Assembly: GCF_000165485.1 (NCBI RefSeq)
Contig: NC_014623.1
Location: 3,181,501 to 3,245,500 of the forward strand
Length of the DNA stretch: 64,000 nucleotides
Source: Stigmatella aurantiaca DW4/3-1
Lineage (GTDB): Bacteria > Myxococcota > Myxococcia > Myxococcales > Myxococcaceae
Direction: 5' to 3'
The notes below the pieces were generated by a model. It was not told the origin of the DNA and ran no database searches. It saw only the letters and a program-made list of their open reading frames with translations. Below are positions 55,494-64,000 of this stretch, piece by piece. How positions within the stretch are numbered: the stretch's first letter is position 1; every line of letters starts with the position of its first letter. A program made the translations under genes and the position numbers.

Positions 55494-57422
55494 ATGAGGG
55501 ACAACGGCCCCCCTGCCGCGCTGTCCCCTGGGGACGTGGTGAAGGGCTACACGGTGGTGCGGCACCTGGACAAAGGTGGCTTCGGTACCGTGTACCTCGC
55601 GACGCAGGACGGGCAGCCCTGCGCCTTGAAGCTCGTGGAGCGGCAACGTGTGGATGGGCGGGTGGAGAAGGAAGTCTCCATCCTCTTGCGCTTGACTCAC
55701 CCCAACGTGGTGGGGATTCGCGGCTTCTCCTACTGGCAGGCTGGGGAGCGCGACTACGCCCTCATCGCCATGGATTACGTGGAGGGGCGGAAGCTGGGGG
55801 TGTGGGTGAAGGAGGAGAACCCCTCGGCCCGGCAGGTGGCGAAGTTGACGCTCGACGTGGCGCGGGCGCTGGTGGCCTCGCACGAGGCGGGGGTGGTGCA
55901 CCGGGACGTGAAAGACGCCAACGTCATGGTGCGCGACGCGGATGGCCTGGCGGTGTTGGTGGATTACGGAATCGGGGACTACAAGGGCGCGCCCTCCGGT
56001 GTCACCCAGTCCATGCTTCCTCCCGGGACGATGGAGTACCGCTGCCCCGAGGCCTGGCTCTTCATGAAGAAGCACATGGGGCAGGCGGGGGGCGCCCGCT
56101 ACGTGTCGGTCCCTTCGGACGACGTGTGGGCACTTGGCATTGTCCTCTACCGCCTCCTCACGGCGAGGTGGCCCTTCAACGAGGCGACGGACGCGGACTA
56201 CGTCGAGGGGGTCATCAACAGGTCGCCCATCCCTCCTCACGTGGCCAACCGCTTCGTCCCGGAGCGGCTGGGCATGTTGTGCATGCGGCTGCTGGAGAAG
56301 GACCCTGCTGCCCGTCCCGACGCGCGCGCTGTTTGTGCGGCGCTGGAGGATGTCCTGGAAGAGGCGGAAGGGGAGGCCTGGGACACTCCCTTGTGCGACA
56401 CGTATGGCCCGAATTCGGCCACCACCGAGGGCGAGGTGGACAAGTTCGCGCGATGGGTGAAGGTCCCCTTGCGCCAGATGCGCCGTGGCAAGGTGCCCGG
56501 GCCGGAACTGCCCGGCGAAGGGCCACCCGCGGATCCGCTGCCCCAGGCTTCCCCCATGGCTGCTGCTACGCGGCCTGTGCAGGCGCACCTGCCGGACTTG
56601 GTGCTTGAGGCGGGGATGGAGGCGGAAGCCTCAGATGCGGCTCCCGTGGCCCGTGTCGCCGAGGCGGGACGACGCTCCCTCTTCTCTCACATCAGGAAAG
56701 GGCGGCTGCTGGGTGCTGGCCTGCTGGCCATGGCCCTCGCGTCTGGGGCGTACTTCTCGCAGCGGACGGCTTCGTCGCAGTCGCAGGCCGTTCCCGGCCA
56801 AGAAGTAGCGACATATGCCAAGAAACCTCAAGCTGCCCCGGCCGCAGCTCCCATCGGGCCGGAGGCAACACCTGCGGCCGTCGCGCCCCCTGCGACGCTT
56901 CCCGAGGTGACTGCAACCGTGATGACCCCCCAGAATGACACCGCTTCCTCCCCGCCAGCGCCTGCGAAGAAGGCCACGAGGAGCGTCCGCACTGCCCTGG
57001 CGACGACGGCCCTCTGTGGCGCGTTGGCCTGCTCGGGCCCCCAGGTGCGTCCGGCTCCGGAGCCTGAATCGTGCCCGGCGGGCGCCACCAAGGGCATGAA
57101 GAAGCTCGGCATGGAGATTGGGGACAAAGAGTCCGCGGGCTTCGTCCGAGGGGGCCAAAAATACGTAACGGTGAGGGACGGCAATGCGCAAATCATAGTG
57201 GGGTCGGATTACGCCACGTTGTCTGGGCGACTCGTTATTGCCGACCGCGTGTATGTCCGACTGACGCGAGCGCGATTTCGCGGAGAGAGCTTCCCCGTGT
57301 GTCTGGAGGTGCTGGACACTTCTTACAATCGCGGACTGGAGATTGAGGGCGGCGGAGGAGATACCGGTAAGGCGCGCGTGTACTCTGGCGTTTTTGTCAG
57401 GGCGGTGAGTGAGTTTGAGTGA
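55494..57422 (+). CDS. Membrane Ser/Thr protein kinase with C-terminal sensor-like domain
   Basis: 642 residues from an ATG at 55494 with AGGAGGGC upstream. The kinase domain (about 20-300) has LDKGGFGTVYLATQDGQPCA LKLVE (Gly loop and Lys), GVVHRDVKDANVMVRDADGL (HRD-K-N) and AVLVDYGIGDYKG (DYG instead of DFG). A membrane segment follows (LLGAGLLAMALASGAYF). Beyond a Pro/Ala linker is a second hydrophobic stretch with a lipobox-like ATTALCGALACSGPQ, then a beta-rich domain (KYVTVRDGNAQIIVGSDYAT). It looks like a kinase joined to a former separate lipoprotein. Likely senses envelope conditions; neighbours include DUF2381. Confidence 0.85.
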   Translation: MRDNGPPAALSPGDVVKGYTVVRHLDKGGFGTVYLATQDGQPCALKLVERQRVDGRVEKEVSILLRLTHPNVVGIRGFSYWQAGERDYALIAMDYVEGRKLGVWVKEENPSARQVAKLTLDVARALVASHEAGVVHRDVKDANVMVRDADGLAVLVDYGIGDYKGAPSGVTQSMLPPGTMEYRCPEAWLFMKKHMGQAGGARYVSVPSDDVWALGIVLYRLLTARWPFNEATDADYVEGVINRSPIPPHVANRFVPERLGMLCMRLLEKDPAARPDARAVCAALEDVLEEAEGEAWDTPLCDTYGPNSATTEGEVDKFARWVKVPLRQMRRGKVPGPELPGEGPPADPLPQASPMAAATRPVQAHLPDLVLEAGMEAEASDAAPVARVAEAGRRSLFSHIRKGRLLGAGLLAMALASGAYFSQRTASSQSQAVPGQEVATYAKKPQAAPAAAPIGPEATPAAVAPPATLPEVTATVMTPQNDTASSPPAPAKKATRSVRTALATTALCGALACSGPQVRPAPEPESCPAGATKGMKKLGMEIGDKESAGFVRGGQKYVTVRDGNAQIIVGSDYATLSGRLVIADRVYVRLTRARFRGESFPVCLEVLDTSYNRGLEIEGGGGDTGKARVYSGVFVRAVSEFE

Positions 57423-57495
57423 AGTGGCGCTGTTTGTCAGACACCCGTGAGTCGCCATCGGTGTTGCCGCTGGCTTGATCCAGGAGAAACGTCGC

Positions 57496-58419
57496 GTGCA
57501 TCATTCCGTGTCGGCCGGTCTTCTTTTCCTCCTGCTCTCAGGCGGGGGGCCGGCTCTGGCTCAGTCGCCTTCATCCTCCTCCGTCGGACTGAGCGTTCGC
57601 CGAATCGAGCTGGTCTCTGATGATGCTCAGCCAGCAGTTGAAGTGGCGGTGAGCCCGGGACTCTCAACGGTGTTCCTCTTCGATTCGGAGGTGAGTCGAG
57701 AGGGGCTGTCGCTTGAGGGGCGCGAGCGCTTCGCGATGGTCGACGCTGGGCTCAACACCTTGCGCTTGGTCCCTTCAGAGAAAATCTCCGCGGGAGAGCG
57801 GGCCAAGTTGACGGTGCGTTTCCAGGATGGAGCGGCCCCGGCGAGTACGACGTTTGTCCTGGTTGCGCACCCAGCACGGTCAGAGGCGCTCATCGAGGTG
57901 TATCGGCGCAGGAGGGGCGTCGAGACATACCAGGAGGAGGTCCGGCAGGCGCGCATCGAGGCCGAGCAGTGCAGAGAGGAGAATGAGCGCCTGCGCGCGC
58001 AGCGAAGTGTGCCGGATGGAGTGACGGGACTCATCGCGACATCAGTCCTGGATGGTCGCGGCATTGATTTCCGCGACGTGAGCAAGGTTGCCACCTTGGG
58101 CTCGGGAGGAGCCGCAGGCAACGCCTATGTCCGTACATACCGCACAGCCCACCGGGTGGCTGTGGAGGTGGGCCTCATTCACGTTGGCGACGCTCAGCCA
58201 TGGACTGCTGCGGGAGCAATGCTCCGAAGCAAGGGTAACGAGGAGCTGAAGGTGCTCCGAGTGTGGCAGTCGGGCCCTCTTGCCCCCGGTTCAACGAACC
58301 AGCGCGTAGTGGTAGAGGCTGAGGCCGCATCCGAGTCCCCTCAAGGCCCCTTCACGCTCAAGCTCTGGGATGCGGATCAGCGTCGCACTGTCACGTTGGG
58401 CAACGTCACCTTCCCTTAG
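57496..58419 (+). CDS. DUF2381 (TIGR02268) family protein
   Basis: 307 residues from a GTG at 57496 with CAGGAG upstream; the TTG at 57475 would add seven residues. A signal peptide is seen (HHSVSAGLLFLLLSGGGPAL A). The mature protein has VEVAVSPGLSTVFLFDSEVS, ISAGERAKLTVRFQDGAAPA STTFVLVAHP, a coiled part (RQARIEAEQCREENERLRAQ) and a C-terminal beta domain. This is the Myxococcus-specific DUF2381 pattern, usually encoded next to a Ser/Thr kinase, as here. Periplasmic; function unknown. Confidence 0.9.
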   Translation: MHHSVSAGLLFLLLSGGGPALAQSPSSSSVGLSVRRIELVSDDAQPAVEVAVSPGLSTVFLFDSEVSREGLSLEGRERFAMVDAGLNTLRLVPSEKISAGERAKLTVRFQDGAAPASTTFVLVAHPARSEALIEVYRRRRGVETYQEEVRQARIEAEQCREENERLRAQRSVPDGVTGLIATSVLDGRGIDFRDVSKVATLGSGGAAGNAYVRTYRTAHRVAVEVGLIHVGDAQPWTAAGAMLRSKGNEELKVLRVWQSGPLAPGSTNQRVVVEAEAASESPQGPFTLKLWDADQRRTVTLGNVTFP

Positions 58420-58501
58420 CCCTACGAGCACTGCCTCCAAACCCTTTCGTGGGTTTCCGGCATTAGGGGCTTGTGTCGAATGCTAATCTGGGGTCCAATG
58501 G

Positions 58502-58521
58502 ACTATACCTATTGGTCTAGT
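58502..58521. promoter_or_regulatory. Operator-like inverted repeat, copy 4
   Basis: ACTATAC, six bases, GTCTAGT: the best copy. It is 80 bases after the DUF2381 stop and about 540 bases before the next plus-strand start (59059). It might instead control a minus-strand or small transcript in the gap. Confidence 0.58.
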
Positions 58522-58917
58522 TCATTCTGGCGTGCCCTGGAGGGCGATGTGTTCCCCACTGTGCTGGAGTGCATGCGCGCGGCTGCGCGCTTCCTTGGTG
58601 GCTGCGGAGGGTGCCCGGAGGGCGACGCGCTTGATCCACCTTCCTAACTCCGCATCGAAGTAGGCGTTGGGCTCTCGCGCTGCGCAGAGGTCCTCCCGCA
58701 CTGCCATGTGAGGCACGTGCTGGCGGTCTTCGTGCGCCGAGAAGCCGTCTGCACTTCGTTGGGCTGCTTGCCTGACGGGCGCTGAGGCGCCCTTCCTCAA
58801 TCCCCCATTCGCCCTTTTGGAGTCATGAGCGGGGCCGGACTGTCCTGGCGCCGCGACGTGACACGTCTGCCTGCCGCTCCAGGCGGGGCCAGCATTCCTG
58901 GCGCTGTGGCGTGACAC
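58522..58917 (-). CDS. Possible small protein in intergenic region
   Basis: A minus-strand frame of up to 131 residues; the last 60 residues (MAVREDLCAAREPNAYFDAE then LGRWIKRVALRAPSAATKEA) are the most protein-like, starting perhaps at an ATG near 58706. No good ribosome-binding site is seen, and the N-terminal part looks like shadow sequence. The region also has a 15-base direct repeat (GTGACACGTCTGCCT at 58857 and 58910). It may be a decayed gene. Confidence 0.25.
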   Translation of the reverse strand: MSRHSARNAGPAWSGRQTCHVAAPGQSGPAHDSKRANGGLRKGASAPVRQAAQRSADGFSAHEDRQHVPHMAVREDLCAAREPNAYFDAELGRWIKRVALRAPSAATKEARSRAHALQHSGEHIALQGTPE

Positions 58918-59058
58918 GTCTGCCTATGGCTTGGCCCAGTCGGTTTGCCGGCGACTCCCTCAATGCAATGCATTCACCCCGCAGTCCGGCGCCCTGTCGG
59001 GCTGAACGGGAGGCCTCTGTCCATTGCCCCTCCTTCGGGGCCTTCACAGGAGACGTCG

Positions 59059-60495
59059 ATGTTCATGCGCTGGGTCGTCGTGTTGTTGTTGGTGTTACCC
59101 GACGTGGGATGGGCGGAAGAGATTGCCTATCCCGAAGACTACGTGGCCGAGGAAGAAGTCGATCCCGATGATGCAGGTGGGGATGCGCTGCTCGAGCCTT
59201 CCATGGACGAGGGAAGCGCCCTGGTCGAGGAGGAGCCGGCCACATCCGGCTTGGGCTCTGGCTGGGCGAATCGGCTGAGCCTGGAGGCCACGACATGGGC
59301 ATTGCTGCCTCGGAGGGGGGCGGGGCGGGATGAAGGCTTCCTGCAGGTGCATCCGCGGCTGGAGGTCGTCAAACCAGGCTTCCTCCAGGTCGAGCTGGGC
59401 GCGCCGGTTCGGCTGCGCATGTGGGGCGGAGAGGAGGGCGCCAGCCTGGTGCGGAAGGAAGACTGGGACGAGCTCTCCGACTGGGGCCAGGTGGTGCAGA
59501 ACCTCATGGTGGGAGGCGACGCACCCAACTTCGTGTGGGTGGGCGCCTTGGAGTCCTACACGCTGCTGTCCGGGCACCTGGTGCGCCGCTACAGCAACCT
59601 GGCCAACCCCGACTACCACCCGGCGGGGGCGGTGGTGACGGGCCTGCTGAGGCCTGTCTACGTGGAGGCCTTCGCCTCGGACGTGCTGGGCGCGCGGTTG
59701 ATGGGCGCGGAAGTCGCCCTCGACATGCAGCACGTCCTCTTTGGACGCGCGCCATACCCCATGCAGTACACGCTGGCGCTGTCCGCGGTGCATGACTGGG
59801 GCAGGGCCGGAGGAACATCCGAGTCGATGACGCTGGCCCACCTGGATGGGACGGCCATGCTCGTGCGGCGCCGCAACCCCGAGGGGGGCTTCGAGCTGCA
59901 GGCGAATGCGGGCTGGGGCGGTCGCCCCGGCGAGGGTGGTGCGTGGGGCGCGGTGGCGGGGCTGGGCGCGGAGTACCTGACCTCGAGGATGGACATGCGC
60001 GCGCGCCTGGAGGGCCGCCTCCAGCGCGGAGGCTTTCGGCAGGGCGCCTTCGGCCCGGACTACGAGCTGGCGCGCTTCCAGGTCGCGGGCCCGGACGCCG
60101 TGCCGCAGGCGGACGCGCCGTTCCCGGAAGGGTACTCGGCCTACGGCGAGCTGATTCTGAGCTGGGACGCGGAGAGTCTGGGTGTCCTCGGCCAGCGTCA
60201 TTTCCGGCTGACAATGGGCACCGAGGTCTTCAACTGGGGCCGGGTGGACGTGGACGGCCGGTTGGAGACGCAGCTCTTCCACCGAAACCTCTCGGTGGGG
60301 GTGGGCGGCGTCGCGGTTGGCGCGGGCAAGCCGGGCGCGCGCTACCTCGCCTCGGTCGAGGCGCGATGGCGTTTCCTGGGAGGGAAGCTGTACGCGGTGG
60401 GGCAGGGGGGCACGCTGCTCTTCCCGACAGCGGAAGGGATGCTGCGGCCTGGCGCCTTCGCCTCCGTGGGGCTGGGGGTGGACAATGCGCGCTGA
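59059..60495 (+). CDS. Predicted outer-membrane beta-barrel protein
   Basis: 478 residues from an ATG at 59059 with CAGGAGACGTCG upstream. A signal peptide (MFMRWVVVLLLVLPDVGWA) is followed by an acidic linker and then many alternating amphipathic strands rich in Gly, Trp and Tyr (FLQVHPRLEVVKPGFLQVEL; RARLEGRLQRGGFRQGAF; ARYLASVEARWRFLGGKLYA). It ends in LRPGAFASVGLGVDNAR. It overlaps the toxin gene, so both are made together. It could help export or exchange of the toxin lipoprotein. Confidence 0.75.
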   Translation: MFMRWVVVLLLVLPDVGWAEEIAYPEDYVAEEEVDPDDAGGDALLEPSMDEGSALVEEEPATSGLGSGWANRLSLEATTWALLPRRGAGRDEGFLQVHPRLEVVKPGFLQVELGAPVRLRMWGGEEGASLVRKEDWDELSDWGQVVQNLMVGGDAPNFVWVGALESYTLLSGHLVRRYSNLANPDYHPAGAVVTGLLRPVYVEAFASDVLGARLMGAEVALDMQHVLFGRAPYPMQYTLALSAVHDWGRAGGTSESMTLAHLDGTAMLVRRRNPEGGFELQANAGWGGRPGEGGAWGAVAGLGAEYLTSRMDMRARLEGRLQRGGFRQGAFGPDYELARFQVAGPDAVPQADAPFPEGYSAYGELILSWDAESLGVLGQRHFRLTMGTEVFNWGRVDVDGRLETQLFHRNLSVGVGGVAVGAGKPGARYLASVEARWRFLGGKLYAVGQGGTLLFPTAEGMLRPGAFASVGLGVDNAR

Positions 60496-62824
60496 GCGGC
60501 CTTGGCGCGGCGGGCTTGGCCTCGCGCTGGTGGTGGCCCTCCTGGCCTCCGGGTGCGCCTCACTGCCCGCGAGGCCGGGCCAGGCGGGTCGTGGGGCCGC
60601 CCTGGCCTTCAGCCCCCTCTCCGTGCCCTTTCAGGCGTCGAGGAGCGCGGCGGCAGGTGTGTATGGGGAAGAGGAGCCAGGCGCCGCGGTTGGGACGGCC
60701 GAGCCGGCGCCGATGGGCTACCGGCGCGGGCCCGTCGGCAATGCCGTCAGCCGGAAGGAGGGGGCGCGAGGCTCGGACGCTGAGGGCGGGGCCTTTGCGT
60801 GTGGCGGCAAGGCCTTGCCCTCGGGCTGGCCCCGCCTGACTCAAAGCCGCGAAGTGCTGGCGCCCTTCCTGGCGTGTGCCTCGCCCGCGGAATTCGTGGC
60901 CATGCAGCGCGGGGTGGACATGGCCGCGCTGGTGCAGTCCCTCTCTCCCTGGGACGCGGTTCGCCTGGGCGCCCTGGGGCCTCTGGACGAGCACGCCTCG
61001 GAAGTCCTCACTCGGAAACGCGCGGACTTCATCGTCACGTCCGTGGAGAGGTACGGCGTGCCGTACGCGGAGGTATTCACCCTCTTCGTCCTCCACTCGG
61101 CCTTCGACGACGAGCTGCGCGAGGTGGTGCAGCGGCTGGCCCGCGACAAGCAGTTGGAAGACACGCTGGGCGCCATGGCCTCTGTCCGCGAGGAGTTGAA
61201 GCGGCGGGGCCTGGAGCTGGAAGGCTTCCCGGAGCGGGGCGAGAGAGCTCGCGACGTGCTGCGCGGGCTGGGGCGAGCGGGTAGGGACATTCTCTCCAGC
61301 AGCCTGGTGAGTGGCGAGGCCCGGTACACGGAACTCATGGCGAGGCGTGGGCACATGCCGACGCCCTACCAAGCTGCCATCGAAGAGGTGGAGAAGGCCC
61401 TGCTGGAGAGGCACTACTCGCCGGGAAGTGTCTCGGCAGGAGCCTTCGACTCCCTGACCTTCGGTGTGCCAGTGGGCTTCTACCACCTGGCGGTGGGCAC
61501 GGGGCACGGGGCGTACTCGCTCGCCCAGGGCAAGTACGAGCAGGCCACGCGCGAGCTGGCGCCGGCCGCGCTGGCGGTGGCGGTGTACGCCGGGGGCAAG
61601 GGCGCCCGGGCCCTGGTGGAGTCGCGCGGAGGACTGCGGCGGCTCCAGATGCCGGCGCTCGACGTGGCCGGCATGAAGGCGTTGCTGGCGCGCCTGGAAG
61701 AGCATCTCGGCATCAACGCCGCGCGCGACCTGCTGCGCTACCTCCAGGCGAGCCGCGAGGGGGCCCTGCTGGCGGCCGAGTGGGGGGAGGCGGGACTGCT
61801 GGCGCTGTACGAGGCCCGCGGAAACCCCGCGAAGGCGCAGGCCGTGCTGATGGAGACGGCGAGCCGCGAGGCCGCCCAGGCCGTGGCCACGAGGGGCTCA
61901 GCGGGGAAGCGGCCCGTCAACCTGGACCTCTTCGAGCAGAACGCCGAGGTGTCCGCTGCGGAGGCGCAGGCGGCCAGCCGCGAGTCCTCCAAAGCTGCAA
62001 CGACGAGGGAAGGGGCGAATCGCGAGCCCGCCCGGTCATCGGCGAAAAGGCAGCAGTTCGACAACCTGGACCTCTTCGCCCAGGACGCCAAGGTAGGCGC
62101 GGCGGAGGCCGCGAAGGCGAAGCTGTTCCTGGCGGAGCTGGAGTCGCAGGGGCCCCGTCTCCCGAAGGACGCGAAGCTGCTGAAGCAGATGGCCCCGAAG
62201 CTGGAGGAGCCGCCGCCGGGGGTCGAGAAGGGGGCGCCGCTATGGCAGGAGTACGTCGCTTACCGCAAGAGGCGGCTGAGGGAGATTCAGGACGGTGACG
62301 CAGTCAAGGGCCCCTTGAAGTGGGAGGGCTACGAAGGGATGCGCGCCTACTATGCTCGGGGCATGGCCTTCGAGAGGACCATGATCGCCATCCTGAAGGA
62401 GGACGCTGCATTGCCCCGCGCACAGCGGCGCTGGCTCGGCGACTTCGAGCAGCCGCGCATCGAGACCCACGTCGGAGTCTCGAAGGCGGACCTTCGTTAT
62501 GCGGACGTGCTCGTCATCGAAGCGAAGCCCACTCCGGGGCAGCCACCTCGGGTGGAGACGTTCAGCTTCAAGAGCCGAAACCTCAGCCGCCTGGATTCGG
62601 AGGTGCTGGAGATCCAGGTGAATACGGATGCGAGCAACGCGATGAAGCACTACGGTGGAACGCTGAAAATTCTTCGGGATGGCATGCGACAGCAGGCGAA
62701 TGTGAAGCGAGTTCGCCTTGTCTATGAGGGGCAGGAGCTTCTGCCCAAGGAGCGCGTGATGTGGGACAACGCGGTGGATGCGGCGAAGAGCGCCGTTAAG
62801 GGCGTAGAGGTGCTGTCCCAATGA
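60485..62824 (+). CDS. SitA-like polymorphic toxin lipoprotein
   Basis: 779 residues from an ATG at 60485. The lipoprotein signal (LGLALVVALLASGCASL, lipid Cys24) is followed by a long helical trunk (FLACASPAEFVAMQRGVDMA; VLLR-type repeats) that includes FGVPVGFYHLAVGTGHGAYS. The repeat NLDLFEQNAEVSAAEA / NLDLFAQDAKVGAAEA precedes the effector end. The last 130 residues (GMAFERTMIAILKEDAALPR, then KADLRYADVLVIEAKPTPGQ) have a PD-(D/E)XK-like D...E-A-K, suggesting a nuclease toxin. M. xanthus SitA toxins are lipoproteins passed between kin by outer-membrane exchange. An immunity gene overlaps its stop. Confidence 0.78.
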   Translation: MRAERPWRGGLGLALVVALLASGCASLPARPGQAGRGAALAFSPLSVPFQASRSAAAGVYGEEEPGAAVGTAEPAPMGYRRGPVGNAVSRKEGARGSDAEGGAFACGGKALPSGWPRLTQSREVLAPFLACASPAEFVAMQRGVDMAALVQSLSPWDAVRLGALGPLDEHASEVLTRKRADFIVTSVERYGVPYAEVFTLFVLHSAFDDELREVVQRLARDKQLEDTLGAMASVREELKRRGLELEGFPERGERARDVLRGLGRAGRDILSSSLVSGEARYTELMARRGHMPTPYQAAIEEVEKALLERHYSPGSVSAGAFDSLTFGVPVGFYHLAVGTGHGAYSLAQGKYEQATRELAPAALAVAVYAGGKGARALVESRGGLRRLQMPALDVAGMKALLARLEEHLGINAARDLLRYLQASREGALLAAEWGEAGLLALYEARGNPAKAQAVLMETASREAAQAVATRGSAGKRPVNLDLFEQNAEVSAAEAQAASRESSKAATTREGANREPARSSAKRQQFDNLDLFAQDAKVGAAEAAKAKLFLAELESQGPRLPKDAKLLKQMAPKLEEPPPGVEKGAPLWQEYVAYRKRRLREIQDGDAVKGPLKWEGYEGMRAYYARGMAFERTMIAILKEDAALPRAQRRWLGDFEQPRIETHVGVSKADLRYADVLVIEAKPTPGQPPRVETFSFKSRNLSRLDSEVLEIQVNTDASNAMKHYGGTLKILRDGMRQQANVKRVRLVYEGQELLPKERVMWDNAVDAAKSAVKGVEVLSQ

Positions 62825-64000
62825 AAGTGCCGACGCTGCGCGACTTGAGCAAGGTGGATAGCCTGCACTTCTCCTTCATTGGAGCCTACGACCCAAGGAA
62901 CGGGCTGGAGAGCGAAGTGGCACCGCTCCTTGATGCGCTTGAACAATGCGCTGGCGGGTGGATGCCGAGTTTCGTCAAGACTAGCCGCAAGCGGAAGTAC
63001 TCTAGGGAAGCTGTGTGGCGCGCACTGGAGGAGCGGCGCGCGGACTATGGAACGATCATCGGGCTTTTCCGGTCGGAGAATCCCAGCGTGTCGTTGGTGC
63101 TCAATCTCGGACCGGTGGACGAACAGGCCAGCTTGCGCATCAACATCAGCATTCAACCGCTCTCGTTCTTTGCCGAGGTGGAGACTAGCCGCAGCTTTGT
63201 AGCTGCGGCCCGTGCTTGGGCCTCCCGGTATCCTTCGGGTTACTCCTCAGCGCACAGCATTGCAGACCGAGGACTCACAGCTTCTCCCTCCTTCGGTCGC
63301 GACGATGAGACGTGGAAGCGGGATGGGTTCGACAAGGTCTATGAGCTGTGCTGGCTGAACGTATTTGGCCCCAAGCTCATAGAGACCGTCGGGCGCGAGC
63401 GGATGCTTTCGACGCCCGCGCATCTCGTAGAGGAGCTTCCCAACGGTTCTATCCTCCTGGTGCTCTGGCCCACTGCCGCCGAGTTTGCGAGTGAAGAGTC
63501 GCGCGTGGCGCAGGCCCGTGCCCATGTCCACCTCCGGCCGGACCTTGACTTCGACACGGTGCTGCGCGAGCTGCGGGAGCGCAGCGCTGCGCTCGTACCC
63601 GTTGAGCCGCGCTTCCACCCGGACGTGGCGCCACTCCTGAGTCGGCTTCCGGATGAGTTCAGTCTCAGCACGCGTCAGCAGAAGATTGCCGAGCTCAACG
63701 CTTTCCGGCCGCCGGTGCCAGAGGAGTGGCTCCCCGTAGCTCATCCTTCGGACGTGGAGAATCCGGAGCGCATCCGTAGCCGTTATGACGACCTGTCCGA
63801 GGGGCTCGTGGCTGTGCTTCACACGGATGTGCCCTCCATTATGGAGGAGACGTCGGAGTCTCTCACAGACCTCGACTTCCACTTCTGGAAGGAGAACTTC
63901 CCCACGCGGTACACGCGCGAGGTCCTCGACGGACATACGATACCGGCGTTAGGCGTCTACCTGGGGGATGTGCTGGTGCGGCGGTTGGGCGGGACGTGGG
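62821..64000 (+). CDS. Probable immunity protein (Imm52-like), partial
   Basis: 393 residues are visible from an ATG at 62821 (ATGA overlap with the toxin stop); the frame is open at the right edge. It reads MKVPTLRDLSKVDSLHFSFI, then DDETWKRDGFDKVYELCWLN, FGPKLIETVGRERMLSTPAH and ESLTDLDFHFWKENFPTRYT. The pattern resembles the Imm52 group found behind polymorphic toxins of myxobacteria. Position and coupling make it the cognate antidote. The length suggests two similar halves: FGRDDETWKRDGF-type at the centre and DLDFHFWKENF-type later. Confidence 0.7.
   Translation, partial: MKVPTLRDLSKVDSLHFSFIGAYDPRNGLESEVAPLLDALEQCAGGWMPSFVKTSRKRKYSREAVWRALEERRADYGTIIGLFRSENPSVSLVLNLGPVDEQASLRINISIQPLSFFAEVETSRSFVAAARAWASRYPSGYSSAHSIADRGLTASPSFGRDDETWKRDGFDKVYELCWLNVFGPKLIETVGRERMLSTPAHLVEELPNGSILLVLWPTAAEFASEESRVAQARAHVHLRPDLDFDTVLRELRERSAALVPVEPRFHPDVAPLLSRLPDEFSLSTRQQKIAELNAFRPPVPEEWLPVAHPSDVENPERIRSRYDDLSEGLVAVLHTDVPSIMEETSESLTDLDFHFWKENFPTRYTREVLDGHTIPALGVYLGDVLVRRLGGTW

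Overview
The window is very GC-rich, and nearly all intergenic space is compressed into ATGA or GTGA stop/start overlaps. It carries a DUSAM-domain protein, a DUF2381 (TIGR02268) protein, eukaryotic-type Ser/Thr kinases and a SitA-like lipoprotein toxin. Together these point to a myxobacterium of the Myxococcaceae (Myxococcus, Corallococcus or Pyxidicoccus type). About 50 kb of the 64 kb is a contractile-tailed prophage that enters from the left edge; the rest is accessory and host-type DNA.

Layout. 1-6.3 kb, minus strand: baseplate and tail genes (baseplate V, late control D, LysM, CIS-tube-like protein, tape measure, T4-type hub chaperone). 6.3-9.05 kb: an insertion splitting the tail operon, made of an orphan plus-strand gene and a group II intron with its reverse transcriptase. 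9.05-22.7 kb, minus: tail tube, sheath, neck and connector genes, a frameshifted major capsid gene, a scaffold-like protein, a fusion of DNA adenine methyltransferase with an XkdF-type prohead protease, minor head protein and portal. 22.8-29.5 kb: a cargo island with a cysteine-hydrolase-like gene, a lower-GC three-gene module (unknown protein, Xre-ImmA/IrrE metallopeptidase, DUF3800), a chimeric scar built from phage gene ends, and two small hypothetical genes. 29.5-38.0 kb: large terminase (frameshifted), a plus-strand tyrosine recombinase, a 1 kb non-coding stretch with repeated AAGTGAACGG sites, a small-terminase candidate with a duplicated HTH unit, a sigma-like protein, nucleases, a NUMOD4/HNH endonuclease, a DnaQ-type exonuclease and a RecB/Cas4-type nuclease. 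38.0-39.5 kb: a non-coding control region with a TGGCAG iteron cluster and AT-rich DNA, a candidate origin. 39.5-49.7 kb, plus strand: a second sigma-like protein, an SSB-like protein, a SF2 helicase, an AEP primase-helicase, DUF2924 and a large serine recombinase.

Regulation visible in sequence. A 33-bp element (on the minus strand GATGTCCCCGA, then about ten bases, then GAGGCCTTTGTC) occurs five times on the minus strand. Three exact-length copies stand just upstream of three late gene blocks, a fourth lies in the early control region, and a two-base-longer variant lies in the terminase spacer. A related element pair (TGTCCCGAAACGG then GGGGGTGCTTTT) faces outward from the early control region. 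With two phage sigma-like proteins present, a phage-specific promoter class is a reasonable inference.

Right flank, 50.3-64 kb. A decayed IS5-type insertion is followed by a lower-GC gene with a PD-(D/E)XK-like signature and a DUSAM gene. Next come a kinase with a likely Lys-to-Arg change, two paralogous Xre regulators, a membrane kinase and a DUF2381 protein. Four copies of an inverted-repeat site (ACTATAC, six bases, GTCTAGT) lie around these genes and probably form one regulon. The window ends in an outer-membrane barrel protein, a SitA-like toxin lipoprotein with a nuclease-like C-terminus, and its likely immunity protein, cut by the right edge. No tRNA, rRNA or CRISPR array was seen.
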